A stretch of 16,743 nucleotides of DNA from Acidobacteriota bacterium. Its GTDB lineage: Bacteria; Acidobacteriota; Terriglobia; Bryobacterales; Bryobacteraceae. Under the pieces are notes generated by a model. That model searched no databases and was not told the origin of the DNA. It saw nothing but the letters and a program-made list of their open reading frames with translations. Both the position numbers and the translations under genes were made by a program. Every line of letters begins with the position of its first letter. Position 1 is the first letter of the stretch. Shown one piece after another: positions 7,803-15,419 of the stretch. The stretch covers positions 1 through 16,743 of the forward strand of contig JAEZIJ010000169.1 in NCBI GenBank assembly GCA_023436715.1, given 5' to 3'.

Positions 7803-9377
7803 TCAACTCTCCCGATATAGCATCAGTACGGCGCCTATCAGTACGAAGCAGACCGGCCAGATCCAGGCAGTTGCCCGCGTCCGCTGACCGGGGAGCCGGA
7901 TCTCGAGCCAGCGGGACCAGCCGGCGATGACGGCAAAGATCGCCAGCGGGATGTGGCTCAGCTCAACAAGGAACTCCTCTTTCACGTTGCCCAGCGAGTG
8001 CGAGTGGGTGAGCAGCAACGCACCGCCCACCGCGCACACTAAGGGAAAGACCAGCCCCGCGCGCCGCGAGCCGATACGCTCGGTCTGGACCGCCCACTCG
8101 AACACCGCAAACGCCACGATGAGCAGCACGAATACCCGGTGCTGCGCGACCTCGGCCACCTGAAAGCTCTCCCAGAACCCGCGCGGCCCGAGCGGCCAGT
8201 TCTCCGAATCGGAGCGGATCAACAGGAAGACGGCCAGCCCGAAAAACGCCAGCGGCCAGTGGCGCGCCCAGCGGAACCGCCGCGAGAGCAGCGCCAGCAA
8301 CCCCGCGGCGAGCACGATCATCCCCGCCCAGTGGTGATTGTATTCGGACCACGCGATATCAGCCTCGTTGTTAGGCTGCGTTTGCTGCCCCGGCACGAAG
8401 GACCCCGGCAGAATGGAGTCCTGCGGCAACGAGAGCGAGCTGGCCGGCGAGAGTTCGGCGAGGGCGGGAGTTTTCATGCGCGGCCAGCGCGGCGTCATTC
8501 GCTGCACAATGTCCCGCGCCGCCACGCGGTCGGCCTGAACGTCGATGGCGGGCGGCGTGGATGTCAGCGATGCTGCCGCGAGCAGCACCGTGAGTCCGAT
8601 TCCCAATTCAGCTTCCGCGAAGCGCCTGAGCGGCAGCAGGTCCGGCGCCCCTCCTCGCCGCACGGCGCGCACGATGTTCAGGTTCATCGCGCCCAGCAGC
8701 AGCAGTATCCCGGTCAGCACGATTTTCGCTGCCAGCATGGCGCCGTAGGTGGTTCCGCCCAAGGCCGCCGGGGAACCCACGTACAAAGACGCCATGCCCG
8801 CGCCCGCGGCGACTAGCGCCGCCACCGACATCATGGCCAGCCGCGAGAAGCGGTCTACGACAGCGCGGGCCGGACATGCCCGGCTCTTAAACGAAGACAG
8901 GAGGTAGGGCAAGCCGCCGATCCATGCCGCGCCCGCCGCGTGGTGGACGAGCGTCAACGCCATTAGGGGCAACCGCCACTCGACGCGCGCCGCCGAGTGG
9001 CTCATCATGGTGGATCCGAGGAGTATCGAGACGGACGCGAGCGTGGCGGACAGCCGGCTTCGAGGCAGCGCAAGAATCGTCATCGCGCCGGCCACGACGA
9101 GCAGAGTGGCCCGGCAAAAATCCGCGCCAAGAATTTCGGCCGGCCGCAGGCCCGTGCTTCCCATCAGGATTGCAACGTCGGCGCCCGCGACGCACAACTG
9201 CGTGACGGCCAACAGCACCGCCGTGCAACTCACCCATCGCCAGGCGTGTTTGAGCGCGTGTTCCCTAGCGACACAGAACTGAAAGACAATGCCGCCGACA
9301 GTCAAGGCCTCGAACACGAGAGCCAGGCCGCGCAGCACGACCGAGAGGAATCCGAAGATGTCGAGGAATTGCGTCAA
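7803..9377 (-). CDS. copD: CopD-family copper resistance/transport membrane protein with extra C-terminal membrane module
   Basis: The 524-residue protein has around a dozen hydrophobic segments. The N-terminal part (about 1-275) matches the CopD domain: helices at 11-36, 50-71, 90-104, 110-128, 136-161, 180-200, 210-236 and 257-273, with the hallmark LVHHAAGAAWIGGLP at 144-157, H127, and the typical NLNIVRAV segment. CopD proteins work with periplasmic CopC to move copper across the inner membrane. After a soluble linker (about 275-340), a second membrane module (341-524) carries conserved-looking histidines (NHHW 348-349, H413, THSH 458/460, ELSH 475), making this longer than classic CopD of about 310 residues. 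The start is a TTG two bases after the copC stop; no nearer ATG exists, so translation is probably coupled. Copper as substrate is inferred from the family. Confidence 0.85.
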   Translation of the reverse strand: MTQFLDIFGFLSVVLRGLALVFEALTVGGIVFQFCVAREHALKHAWRWVSCTAVLLAVTQLCVAGADVAILMGSTGLRPAEILGADFCRATLLVVAGAMTILALPRSRLSATLASVSILLGSTMMSHSAARVEWRLPLMALTLVHHAAGAAWIGGLPYLLSSFKSRACPARAVVDRFSRLAMMSVAALVAAGAGMASLYVGSPAALGGTTYGAMLAAKIVLTGILLLLGAMNLNIVRAVRRGGAPDLLPLRRFAEAELGIGLTVLLAAASLTSTPPAIDVQADRVAARDIVQRMTPRWPRMKTPALAELSPASSLSLPQDSILPGSFVPGQQTQPNNEADIAWSEYNHHWAGMIVLAAGLLALLSRRFRWARHWPLAFFGLAVFLLIRSDSENWPLGPRGFWESFQVAEVAQHRVFVLLIVAFAVFEWAVQTERIGSRRAGLVFPLVCAVGGALLLTHSHSLGNVKEEFLVELSHIPLAIFAVIAGWSRWLEIRLPGQRTRATAWIWPVCFVLIGAVLMLYRES

Positions 9378-9379
9378 GC

Positions 9380-9739
9380 TTACTTCACGCTAAATGGCAC
9401 TTCCCCGCGAGTGATGTGCCCGTCGCTCGCCAGTACCTGCCACCGCAGAATGTAGGAGCCGCTCTTCAATCCCTTCGCTATGGAGGCGAGGGAATCCCCC
9501 GCTGGCGCCTCTTTGATCGCCAGGATGCGCCGCTCGCCAGCGGGCGTCATCAGGATCAGCGTCGAACGTTTGCCGTCGACTCGCGAATTGAATCGGAGCT
9601 TCACGGCAACGTCCGGGCCGCTTACGGTTTCGTGCAGCGCCGGTTTTGTAAACAGCGCGATTGCATGGCCGTAGGAAGCTTGCGCTGAAAGAAAAAGACT
9701 TACGGCCAGGATCGGCACCCCGCTTTTCAAACCCCGCAT
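9380..9739 (-). CDS. copC: CopC-domain periplasmic copper-binding protein
   Basis: The protein has 119 residues. A signal peptide (basic RGLKSG, hydrophobic VPILAVSLFLSAQA) is predicted to be cleaved at SYG-HA, leaving H25 as the mature N-terminus. The N-terminal HA and the downstream SDGH (H108) are the ligands expected for the Cu(II) site of CopC. The body follows the CopC beta-barrel pattern: KPALHETV, VKLRFNSRVD, SGSYILRWQVLASDGH, then GEVPFSV. No methionine-rich Cu(I) site is seen, so it is probably a Cu(II)-only type. The gene lies two bases upstream of copD, forming a copCD pair that supplies copper to the CopD importer or buffers periplasmic copper. The ATG has no clear Shine-Dalgarno. 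A gap of 75 bases separates it from the phosphatase gene, so it may or may not share that transcript. Confidence 0.9.
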   Translation of the reverse strand: MRGLKSGVPILAVSLFLSAQASYGHAIALFTKPALHETVSGPDVAVKLRFNSRVDGKRSTLILMTPAGERRILAIKEAPAGDSLASIAKGLKSGSYILRWQVLASDGHITRGEVPFSVK

Positions 9740-9814
9740 TGATTTAACAGATGCAACGCCGGGCGGAGCGGATTCATTTTCGGGAGGCTTGCAAGAAGCG
9801 GAGCCGGTGCCCGT

Positions 9815-10588
9815 TTAGCGGAGCCTGTATGGCCGGCCGCGGTACATGCCTGTGCGTTCGACGCTGGCTACTCGGATTGCCTGAGCGGTGATATTGTCCC
9901 GGCCATCCCGCTGGTTCGCGAGGGCGATGAGTTGGCGCGCGGCCGTTTCGAGATCCTCAGTTGGACCGAGGTACCGCGCGAGGTCCGGTTGACGTACCGA
10001 ATTGTGCAGCCCGTCGGAGCAAAGCAGAAGGACATCGCCGGGCAGCAACGCGTGATCGGCGATATCGACGCTCACGAAGAGGTTGTTTCCCAACGAACGG
10101 CTGAGCCGCTCGCCGGAAACGGTATGATCGCGCGTGAGCGCCGAGGCTCGCCCGTTCCGGACCAGATAACACCTGGAGTCGCCCACATGGGCAACGACAA
10201 CACGGTCATGGCGCAACGTGCAGGCGACGACTGTCGTCGCCATCGCGGTTCCGCCCGGGCTTGCCGCGCGACCGCGTTCGTAAACATCTTGATTCGCAGC
10301 CTGGATGAGCCGGCGCAGGAGAGAAGCATGGGATTCGCCGCCCGCGGACCGGCTGAAATTGGCGAGCAAGCTCTCGACGGCGGTCCGGGAAGCGACCTCG
10401 CCCAGATCCTGCCCGCCAACTCCATCGGCAAGGGCAAACAACCAGCCGTGCGACCGGGCTTGGGCCGGCGTGGAAGGCTGGACGAACCCCGCGTAGTCCT
10501 CGTTGTGGGCACGAACCCGCCCTTTGTCCGAGAACTGGGCGAACTCCAGTTCCAGACCAGAGTGCGGGATCGTGCCAGGCATCTGCAT
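9815..10588 (-). CDS. PP2C-type (PPM family) Ser/Thr protein phosphatase
   Basis: The 257-residue protein shows the PP2C motifs in order: SDKGRVRAHNED (20-31), ADGVGG (54-59), the GGTAMATTVV region (112-121), GDSR (136-139), LTRDHT (151-156), RSLG (164-167), SDGLHN (191-196) and GRDNIT (229-234). The metal-binding aspartates of the binuclear Mg/Mn centre (D31, D55, D192, D231) are all present, so activity is expected. It is a minimal cytoplasmic catalytic domain without a membrane segment, matching Stp/PrpC-type phosphatases that oppose Hanks-type kinases; no kinase is in the window. The start ATG overlaps the stop of the upstream small gene as TAATG, implying coupled translation. The third codon is also ATG and could be an alternative start. 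Confidence 0.93.
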   Translation of the reverse strand: MQMPGTIPHSGLELEFAQFSDKGRVRAHNEDYAGFVQPSTPAQARSHGWLFALADGVGGQDLGEVASRTAVESLLANFSRSAGGESHASLLRRLIQAANQDVYERGRAASPGGTAMATTVVACTLRHDRVVVAHVGDSRCYLVRNGRASALTRDHTVSGERLSRSLGNNLFVSVDIADHALLPGDVLLLCSDGLHNSVRQPDLARYLGPTEDLETAARQLIALANQRDGRDNITAQAIRVASVERTGMYRGRPYRLR

Positions 10589-10776
10589 TATGCGGACTGC
10601 TCGCGCAGTTTACTCAGGTAGTCAGTGATAGCCTCCCGCAGCAGGGCCGACAGCAACTGGTTCGGCTCGCCGGCAATTTTTCGACGAGCCGATTCCTGAA
10701 TGAGCACGCGATAGGCCCATTGCGGGACTGTCGTAGTGATCTTTCGATACCCGACTTTCTCTTCGTCTCGTTTCAT
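10588..10776 (-). CDS. Small ribbon-helix-helix-like protein upstream of the phosphatase
   Basis: The 62-residue protein is basic at its N-terminus (MKRDEEKVGYRK), followed by a short strand-like stretch (RKITTTVP) and two predicted helices (QWAYRVLIQESARRK and NQLLSALLREAITDYLSKL). This strand-helix-helix order and size fit ribbon-helix-helix DNA-binding proteins, but no diagnostic signature is strong enough to be certain. It ends in TAA sharing its last A with the phosphatase ATG (TAATG), and begins 28 bases after the permease stop. The ribosome-binding site is weak. Translational coupling suggests that it acts with, or controls the amount of, the phosphatase. A short regulatory partner of unknown kind is the alternative. 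Confidence 0.65.
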   Translation of the reverse strand: MKRDEEKVGYRKITTTVPQWAYRVLIQESARRKIAGEPNQLLSALLREAITDYLSKLREQSA

Positions 10777-10804
10777 CGGAACGGCCCCAGTGGTCGCGAC
10801 CCGC

Positions 10805-12619
10805 CTATTCGGCGAACCCCGTCGCTCTCTGATGCGGCTGGACGATTGTGGTGCGGCCTGTAAGCTTGCTCGACCGAATGAAGTAGATCAGCCCGTACGT
10901 GAACCAAACCAGGGCGATTCCCAGCGCCGCGAGCGGTTCCATTTTCGTGCCGTACCCCATAAACGGACCAACCACGTAGAACGACATGCACACAATGTTG
11001 GCCGCGAGCCCGAAGACCGGGATGAACAGGTGGCGCAGCGCACTGAACTTCGGGTGGCCGTGGTACGCGACGATACAGATGATGCAGCTCAGCGCGTACA
11101 GGAGAAAGGTGCCGAAGTTGGAGGCGAGCGTCATGGTGAGGAGCGAGTTGGGCAGGGCCGCCATCGCGTCGTGCGAGAGGTAGCCGAAACTCGACCAGAA
11201 GCCCTGCGGCAAGGCTTTGATAACTGAATCCTGCAGCGCGGCGGCATCGCCGAAAACGTTCGCCACGGAAATGCAGCCGACCAGCGCCGAGATCGCCGCG
11301 AGAGTCCAGATCGCGCGGTGTGGCGTCAGGTTCCGGGAGTGCAGCATGCCCATGGAATCGGGCAATTCCTGGTCCTTGCCCATTGCGTATGTGACGCGGG
11401 CGCCGGTGTTCATGCACGAGAGGGTGGTCCCGATGATCGCGAGGAACACGGTGAAGGCTTCGGCCAGCATGAAAAGACGGCCGTTACCCGGACCGAGAAT
11501 CGCGTTGCCAACGACCACCATCATGTCTCCGACCGGGGCCGCCGATCCGGTAGCGCTTTGCATCGTGTAGCCGCTGTTGAGGAAATAGTTCGCGGCAAAA
11601 TACTCGAACAGGTAACAGAACATGCCCTGAACCAGCAGGGAGGTAACCACCGCGATGGGCACATTGCGTTTGGGGTTCTTGGCTTCGCCCCCCATCGAAG
11701 TTACCGATTCGAACCCTACCAGAATCAGGATGGCGACGGTGGCTTGCACGAACATCCATCCGAAGTTGTGGATCCCGACGACTGAGGACGCGCTTGGATG
11801 CGAGAGGAAATTGCCCTTGTCGTCCTTCTCCGGGTAGGCAATCCGAAACGGGACGGGTTGGCCGGAGGCGTCCAGCTTCGGCTTAGGAACACCGTTCGCA
11901 TCGCGGAGGATTACGTCGGTAGACTGCCCGTTCGCGACCTGCTTTTCCGTGGCGAATTCGTAGGTATACGCGTCGCCGGAGGCGGAATCGAACTGGTAGG
12001 CCACACTCCCCGGAGGGTGATTCCATCGATAGCCTAGGGCGAGTATGGAGAAGACCACGAGCGCGGATATCTGGATCACGTTGATGGCGACGTTAACGGA
12101 AGTCGCACCCGTGACGCCGCGGTGCGCGATGTACGCGATGGCGAAGGAGAACACAGTAGCGATGACCATCATGAACATCGGTCCGGGATTCGAAGCGCTC
12201 ATGAAAGCCGGCCAGATGGTTCCCGCCAGGAACCCGCACAGTATCCCCATGACGCCGACCATCACGCCCGGGTAAATCCAGTAATACAGGTGCGAGCCCC
12301 AGCCAACCACGAACTTACAGATTCTGGCGTAAGGCCACGCCTTGTCGTGGTTGAGAAAGGACTGTTCCGCGAAGTAGTAAGAGCTCCCGGTACCCGGATA
12401 CAGCTTGGCCATTTCCGCATAGCAGACTGCTGTTGCCAGGCACAGCACCAAGGCCAGGACGACGCCGGCCCACATGGCCGGGGCCGTGGAGCCGGTGGTC
12501 GCCTGGACCAGAAACGTCAGCCAAAGGAACGCGCCGGGCGCTATCAGCGCCATGGCGTTCATCGTCAAACCAGTGAGCCCAAGTGTGGGCTTCATCTCGG
12601 GTGCGGAGTTCTCCGCCAT
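10805..12619 (-). CDS. APC-superfamily amino acid permease with a large periplasmic insertion
   Basis: The start is the ATG at 12617-12619, where AAAGGAG precedes it by seven bases; the frame extends 37 codons further upstream without such support. The 604-residue product has about 12 membrane helices. APC landmarks are LGLTGLTMNAMALIAPGAF in TM1, YAEMAKLYPGTGSSYY after TM2, and GFESVTSMGGEAKNPKRNVP (near residue 300) in and after TM6. Between TM5 and TM6 is an insertion of about 80 hydrophilic residues (near 205-285; RDANGVPKPKLDASGQPVPF and KDDKGN), predicted to be periplasmic. Substrate specificity cannot be read from the sequence; amino acid or amine uptake with H+ or Na+ is the family role. 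It is the first gene of a leftward series followed by the small RHH-like gene and the phosphatase. Confidence 0.88.
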   Translation of the reverse strand: MAENSAPEMKPTLGLTGLTMNAMALIAPGAFLWLTFLVQATTGSTAPAMWAGVVLALVLCLATAVCYAEMAKLYPGTGSSYYFAEQSFLNHDKAWPYARICKFVVGWGSHLYYWIYPGVMVGVMGILCGFLAGTIWPAFMSASNPGPMFMMVIATVFSFAIAYIAHRGVTGATSVNVAINVIQISALVVFSILALGYRWNHPPGSVAYQFDSASGDAYTYEFATEKQVANGQSTDVILRDANGVPKPKLDASGQPVPFRIAYPEKDDKGNFLSHPSASSVVGIHNFGWMFVQATVAILILVGFESVTSMGGEAKNPKRNVPIAVVTSLLVQGMFCYLFEYFAANYFLNSGYTMQSATGSAAPVGDMMVVVGNAILGPGNGRLFMLAEAFTVFLAIIGTTLSCMNTGARVTYAMGKDQELPDSMGMLHSRNLTPHRAIWTLAAISALVGCISVANVFGDAAALQDSVIKALPQGFWSSFGYLSHDAMAALPNSLLTMTLASNFGTFLLYALSCIICIVAYHGHPKFSALRHLFIPVFGLAANIVCMSFYVVGPFMGYGTKMEPLAALGIALVWFTYGLIYFIRSSKLTGRTTIVQPHQRATGFAE

Positions 12620-12696
12620 GTCAATTCTCCTTTGTGCGATGGGATTGGGATATGGCCGTGGCGGGGGCCTGGAGACGGACATTCCGGGTCCGGCTA

Positions 12697-12724
12697 ATCT
12701 TACTATCGAGGCAACAGAGCTCAA
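12697..12724 (-). promoter_or_regulatory. Candidate sigma70-type promoter of the APC permease
   Basis: On the - strand, TTGAGC (12724-12719) and TAAGAT (12702-12697) are separated by 16 bases, each matching four of six consensus positions. The predicted start near 12690 gives a leader of about 70 nt ahead of the AAAGGAG site and ATG at 12619. Confidence 0.4.
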
Positions 12725-12847
12725 CTCCAAGCGGAAATTTCTTATTGCCGAAATAAGCCCCGTCTATGGCGCAAGCAGGTGCGGGCGGATGAGCGGAAAG
12801 CCCAATCGTGACAAGGACAGAGCGGGAATTCGTGTCCTCACATAGAG

Positions 12848-12872
12848 GATTTCGATAGGCGCTATCGAAATC
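12848..12872. promoter_or_regulatory. Perfect palindrome upstream of glnD, candidate operator
   Basis: GATTTCGATAG at 12848-12858 and CTATCGAAATC at 12862-12872 are exact inverted half-sites of 11 bp around a 3-base centre (GCG). The position in a divergent spacer, about 95 bases before glnD, suits a dimeric regulator. Four Ts follow on the + strand and the stem can be extended with A-U and G-U pairs, so a hairpin in a glnD leader or an attenuator is an alternative. No + strand gene upstream would need a terminator here. Confidence 0.5.
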
Positions 12873-12884
12873 TTTTGGGCTTTT

Positions 12885-12904
12885 CCGCAAGGCGCCGCTT
12901 GCGG
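12885..12904 (+). promoter_or_regulatory. Second stem-loop upstream of glnD
   Basis: CCGCAAG (12885-12891) and CTTGCGG (12898-12904) form a 7-bp stem with loop GCGCCG, 12 bases after the neighbouring palindrome. If the glnD transcript begins upstream, the two hairpins would lie in tandem in its leader; they could equally be DNA-level sites. Confidence 0.35.
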
Positions 12905-12966
12905 GATACTGAGCCATAGAAGCAGCCGAACCGGCCAGACGATGTCGCGCGGAGGGGCGGAAGAAC

Positions 12967-15402
12967 TTGTCAACCAGTGCTGCGTGGCGCGAGGTGGAGC
13001 GGGAGTTCCTGGCAACGGGATGGGCAGAGGGAGTCCAGCGCGCCCTGGCTCAATCGACCGACGGTGCAGTCATCGAAGCGTTTGAGTCTGCATTGGCTCC
13101 GGTACTCGGGGAGGGCGCGGCGATACTTGCGGCCGGCAGCTATGCGCGCCGCGAGTTGTTCCCGTTCTCCGAAGTCGAAATCGTCATCGTGAGCGCAGGT
13201 GAACCCCCGACTGGACACGACGAGGCAGTGGCCGGATTCGTGCGCTTGCTGTGGGAGCGGGGCGTTCGGCCCAACCACAGGATCTGCACCGCCGGGGAGT
13301 GCCTGGCAGCACCCCAACAGAACGACGATCTCGGCATCAAGTTGCTGGACCGGCGGCTGCTCGCCGGCGATGCCGCTGTGGCGAAGATGCTGGAGGATGA
13401 ACTGGCAGGCCCTTTCGCCAGGCACGGACGGCAACTCGGCGAGGGACTCGCCGCCGCGGCGCGCTCTCGCCACGCGAAGTATCGAAACACGCCGTTTCAC
13501 CGGGAGCCCGACGTAGAAAATGGGCCGGGGGGCCTGCGAGACCTGCGCCTCATCGCGACACTGGCGAAACTGTTCACGCAGCAGGCGGGATCGGAAGAGA
13601 CACTCGGCAGGGCCGCGACGTTTCTCTCGATGGTCCGCTGCTTCCTGCACTACCGGGCGCGAGAGGATCGCAACGTTCTCGACGCCGCGGCGCAGCAGGC
13701 TATCGTCGAGCAATTCGCACGAGGCACGGAGGCCAGGCTCTGGATGCGCGAGTACTTCAGTCATGCACGCGTGGTGTTCAATGAGGCGCGGTACGCGGTG
13801 GACTCGTGCGAGGCCGGTGCCGGGACGCTGGCCGAGGCGGTCCTCGACAGGCAGTCGCGGCTTTCAAACGAGGAGTTCACGGTGCTGCGCGGGCGCGTTT
13901 ACCTGCGAAGACCGGGCAACCTGGGCGCAGATCCGGGCATGGTATTCCGCTTGATCGAGTTTCTCGCACGGCACGAGATCTCGCCGGCGCCTGAGACGGA
14001 ACGGCAACTCGAAGCGGCGAGCGTTATCGTGGCCTCGTGCTGCGAACAGCAGCAGGCTGTCTGGACAACCCTGAAAGCGATCCTCTCGTTGCCGCACGCG
14101 GCGGGAGCGTTTCGCGCGCTTTCGAATGCGGGACTGCTCTCATCGGTTTTTCCCGATTGGGCGCGCATTGAAGGTGTGCCCGCGGACGGCCCGGATCAGC
14201 TCTATACGGTCGATGAGCACACACTCATGGTGATGGAGCGGATCTGCGATTTGCGGGCAAGCACGGAGCCGGCGCTGCGGCGGTTCGCCGATCTGCTTTC
14301 CGGGGCCGAGGATCAGGCGGTGCTGCTGTTCGCCGTGCTGTTCCATCAGATGGGCCGGCCGCTCGCCGGAGCAGCGCTGGCGGGTGCGGCGGGGGCGCGT
14401 CTCGAAATGCCCGCCTCCGATAGGGAGACAGTGGAGTTCCTGATCGAGCATCAGACCGCTCTCTCGCAAGCGGTGAGCGGCCGTGACGTGGACGACCCGG
14501 CAACCGTCCGCTCGCTCTCCGGCACGATCGGAACGGCCGAGCGGCTGAGGCTGCTTACCGCGCTCACTTATGCCGATATCGCGGCGACTCAGTCCGTAGC
14601 GATGCTGCCGCTGCGGCTGGAGCAACTCTGGCGCGCCTATGCCGCGGCGGAACGCGAGCTGACGCGCGAACTCGAGACCGATCGAATCCGGGAACTGCCC
14701 GCGAGCCTACCGGCCGAGACGGCGGAGTTCATCACGGGGTTTCCGATGAGATACCTGCGCGCACGTACGGACGCGGAGATCGAAGCGCATGCGCGGCTCT
14801 ACGAGATGAGCCGGCCAAGCGGCGTCGCAGTGCAGCTTGATCGATCCGGAGGCGGATATAGACTGACCGTGGTCGCCCGGGACCAGCCGACCTTGTTCGC
14901 TTCGCTGGCCGGAGCCATCTCCAGCTTCGGTCTGGATATCGTGAAGGCCGAGGCTTTCTCCAATTCGAGAGGCACCATCCTCGACAGCTTTGTCTTCACC
15001 GACCCAAAGCGCACGCTGGAGCTGAATCCGCCCGAAACGGAGCGCTTGCAGGATTTGATCCGGCACGTGGCGTCCGGGAAAACGGAGGCCAGACGGCTGA
15101 TCCGGAACCGGCCCCGGCAAGACACGAAGAGGCAATCCATCGAACCTCAGGTCAAGTTCGATTCCGAGGCGTGCGAGTCGGCGACGCTCGTCGAGATTGT
15201 GGCGGAAGACCGGATGGGGCTTCTGTACAGCCTGGCGGCGGTGTTGTCGTCCAATGCTTGCGACATCGACGTGGTGCTCGTAGATACGAGGGGAAACCGC
15301 GCGATGGATGTTTTCTACGTGACCCGGAGCGGCGGGAAACTGCCTTCCGAAGTGCAAACGATGTTGCAGGAGCAACTCCTGTCGGCGTGCCGGGGCGGCT
15401 GA
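12967..15402 (+). CDS. glnD: GlnD-like PII uridylyltransferase/uridylyl-removing enzyme with altered catalytic residues
   Basis: The 811-residue protein has the GlnD order: nucleotidyltransferase (GSYARRELFPFSEVEIVIV, 57-75), the PGGLRDL linker domain, HD hydrolase domain (from VDEHT, H418) and two C-terminal ACT domains (about 629-700 and 739-805). GlnD uridylylates PII (GlnB/GlnK) when glutamine is low and reverses this when it is high; the ACT domains sense glutamine. Here the usual SDxD is S-E69-V-E71, and the HD doublet of LFHDIGKG is H460-Q461 in LFHQMGRP. The following GDHS histidine has no counterpart, although H418, H495 and D537 remain. Uridylyl removal is therefore doubtful and transfer uncertain. 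It is slightly shorter than E. coli GlnD (890). The TTG start at 12967 is preceded by GGAGG with an 11-base gap and is less certain. The Amt-like gene follows after 17 bases. Confidence 0.88.
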   Translation: MSTSAAWREVEREFLATGWAEGVQRALAQSTDGAVIEAFESALAPVLGEGAAILAAGSYARRELFPFSEVEIVIVSAGEPPTGHDEAVAGFVRLLWERGVRPNHRICTAGECLAAPQQNDDLGIKLLDRRLLAGDAAVAKMLEDELAGPFARHGRQLGEGLAAAARSRHAKYRNTPFHREPDVENGPGGLRDLRLIATLAKLFTQQAGSEETLGRAATFLSMVRCFLHYRAREDRNVLDAAAQQAIVEQFARGTEARLWMREYFSHARVVFNEARYAVDSCEAGAGTLAEAVLDRQSRLSNEEFTVLRGRVYLRRPGNLGADPGMVFRLIEFLARHEISPAPETERQLEAASVIVASCCEQQQAVWTTLKAILSLPHAAGAFRALSNAGLLSSVFPDWARIEGVPADGPDQLYTVDEHTLMVMERICDLRASTEPALRRFADLLSGAEDQAVLLFAVLFHQMGRPLAGAALAGAAGARLEMPASDRETVEFLIEHQTALSQAVSGRDVDDPATVRSLSGTIGTAERLRLLTALTYADIAATQSVAMLPLRLEQLWRAYAAAERELTRELETDRIRELPASLPAETAEFITGFPMRYLRARTDAEIEAHARLYEMSRPSGVAVQLDRSGGGYRLTVVARDQPTLFASLAGAISSFGLDIVKAEAFSNSRGTILDSFVFTDPKRTLELNPPETERLQDLIRHVASGKTEARRLIRNRPRQDTKRQSIEPQVKFDSEACESATLVEIVAEDRMGLLYSLAAVLSSNACDIDVVLVDTRGNRAMDVFYVTRSGGKLPSEVQTMLQEQLLSACRGG

Positions 15403-15419
15403 ACGAGGGTGGGAGCCAC

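Larger units (their letters stand above)
12620..12966. other. Divergent regulatory spacer between the permease and glnD
   Basis: This 347-base stretch contains no gene. It carries a likely permease promoter (12697-12724), a small inverted repeat CTTATT/AATAAG at 12741-12757 just upstream of that promoter's -35, a perfect palindrome at 12848-12872, a hairpin at 12885-12904, and the glnD ribosome-binding region (GGAGGGG from 12951). No clear glnD promoter was found; GATACT at 12904-12909 is a weak -10 candidate. Confidence 0.7.

Noticed and set aside
12620..12730. N-terminal extension of the permease by 37 codons
   Set aside because: The ATG at 12619 has a strong AAAGGAG site; the extension is Pro/Arg-rich, unlike a permease N-terminus, and covers the candidate promoter.
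12807..12840. Inverted repeat AGGAC ... GTCCT in the divergent spacer
   Set aside because: The pairing stem is only about five bases with a long loop and bulges, expected by chance in GC-rich DNA.
15171..15419. Longer Amt frame starting inside glnD
   Set aside because: It would overlap the conserved second ACT domain of GlnD; the GTG at 15420 has ribosome-binding signals and gives the normal Amt length.
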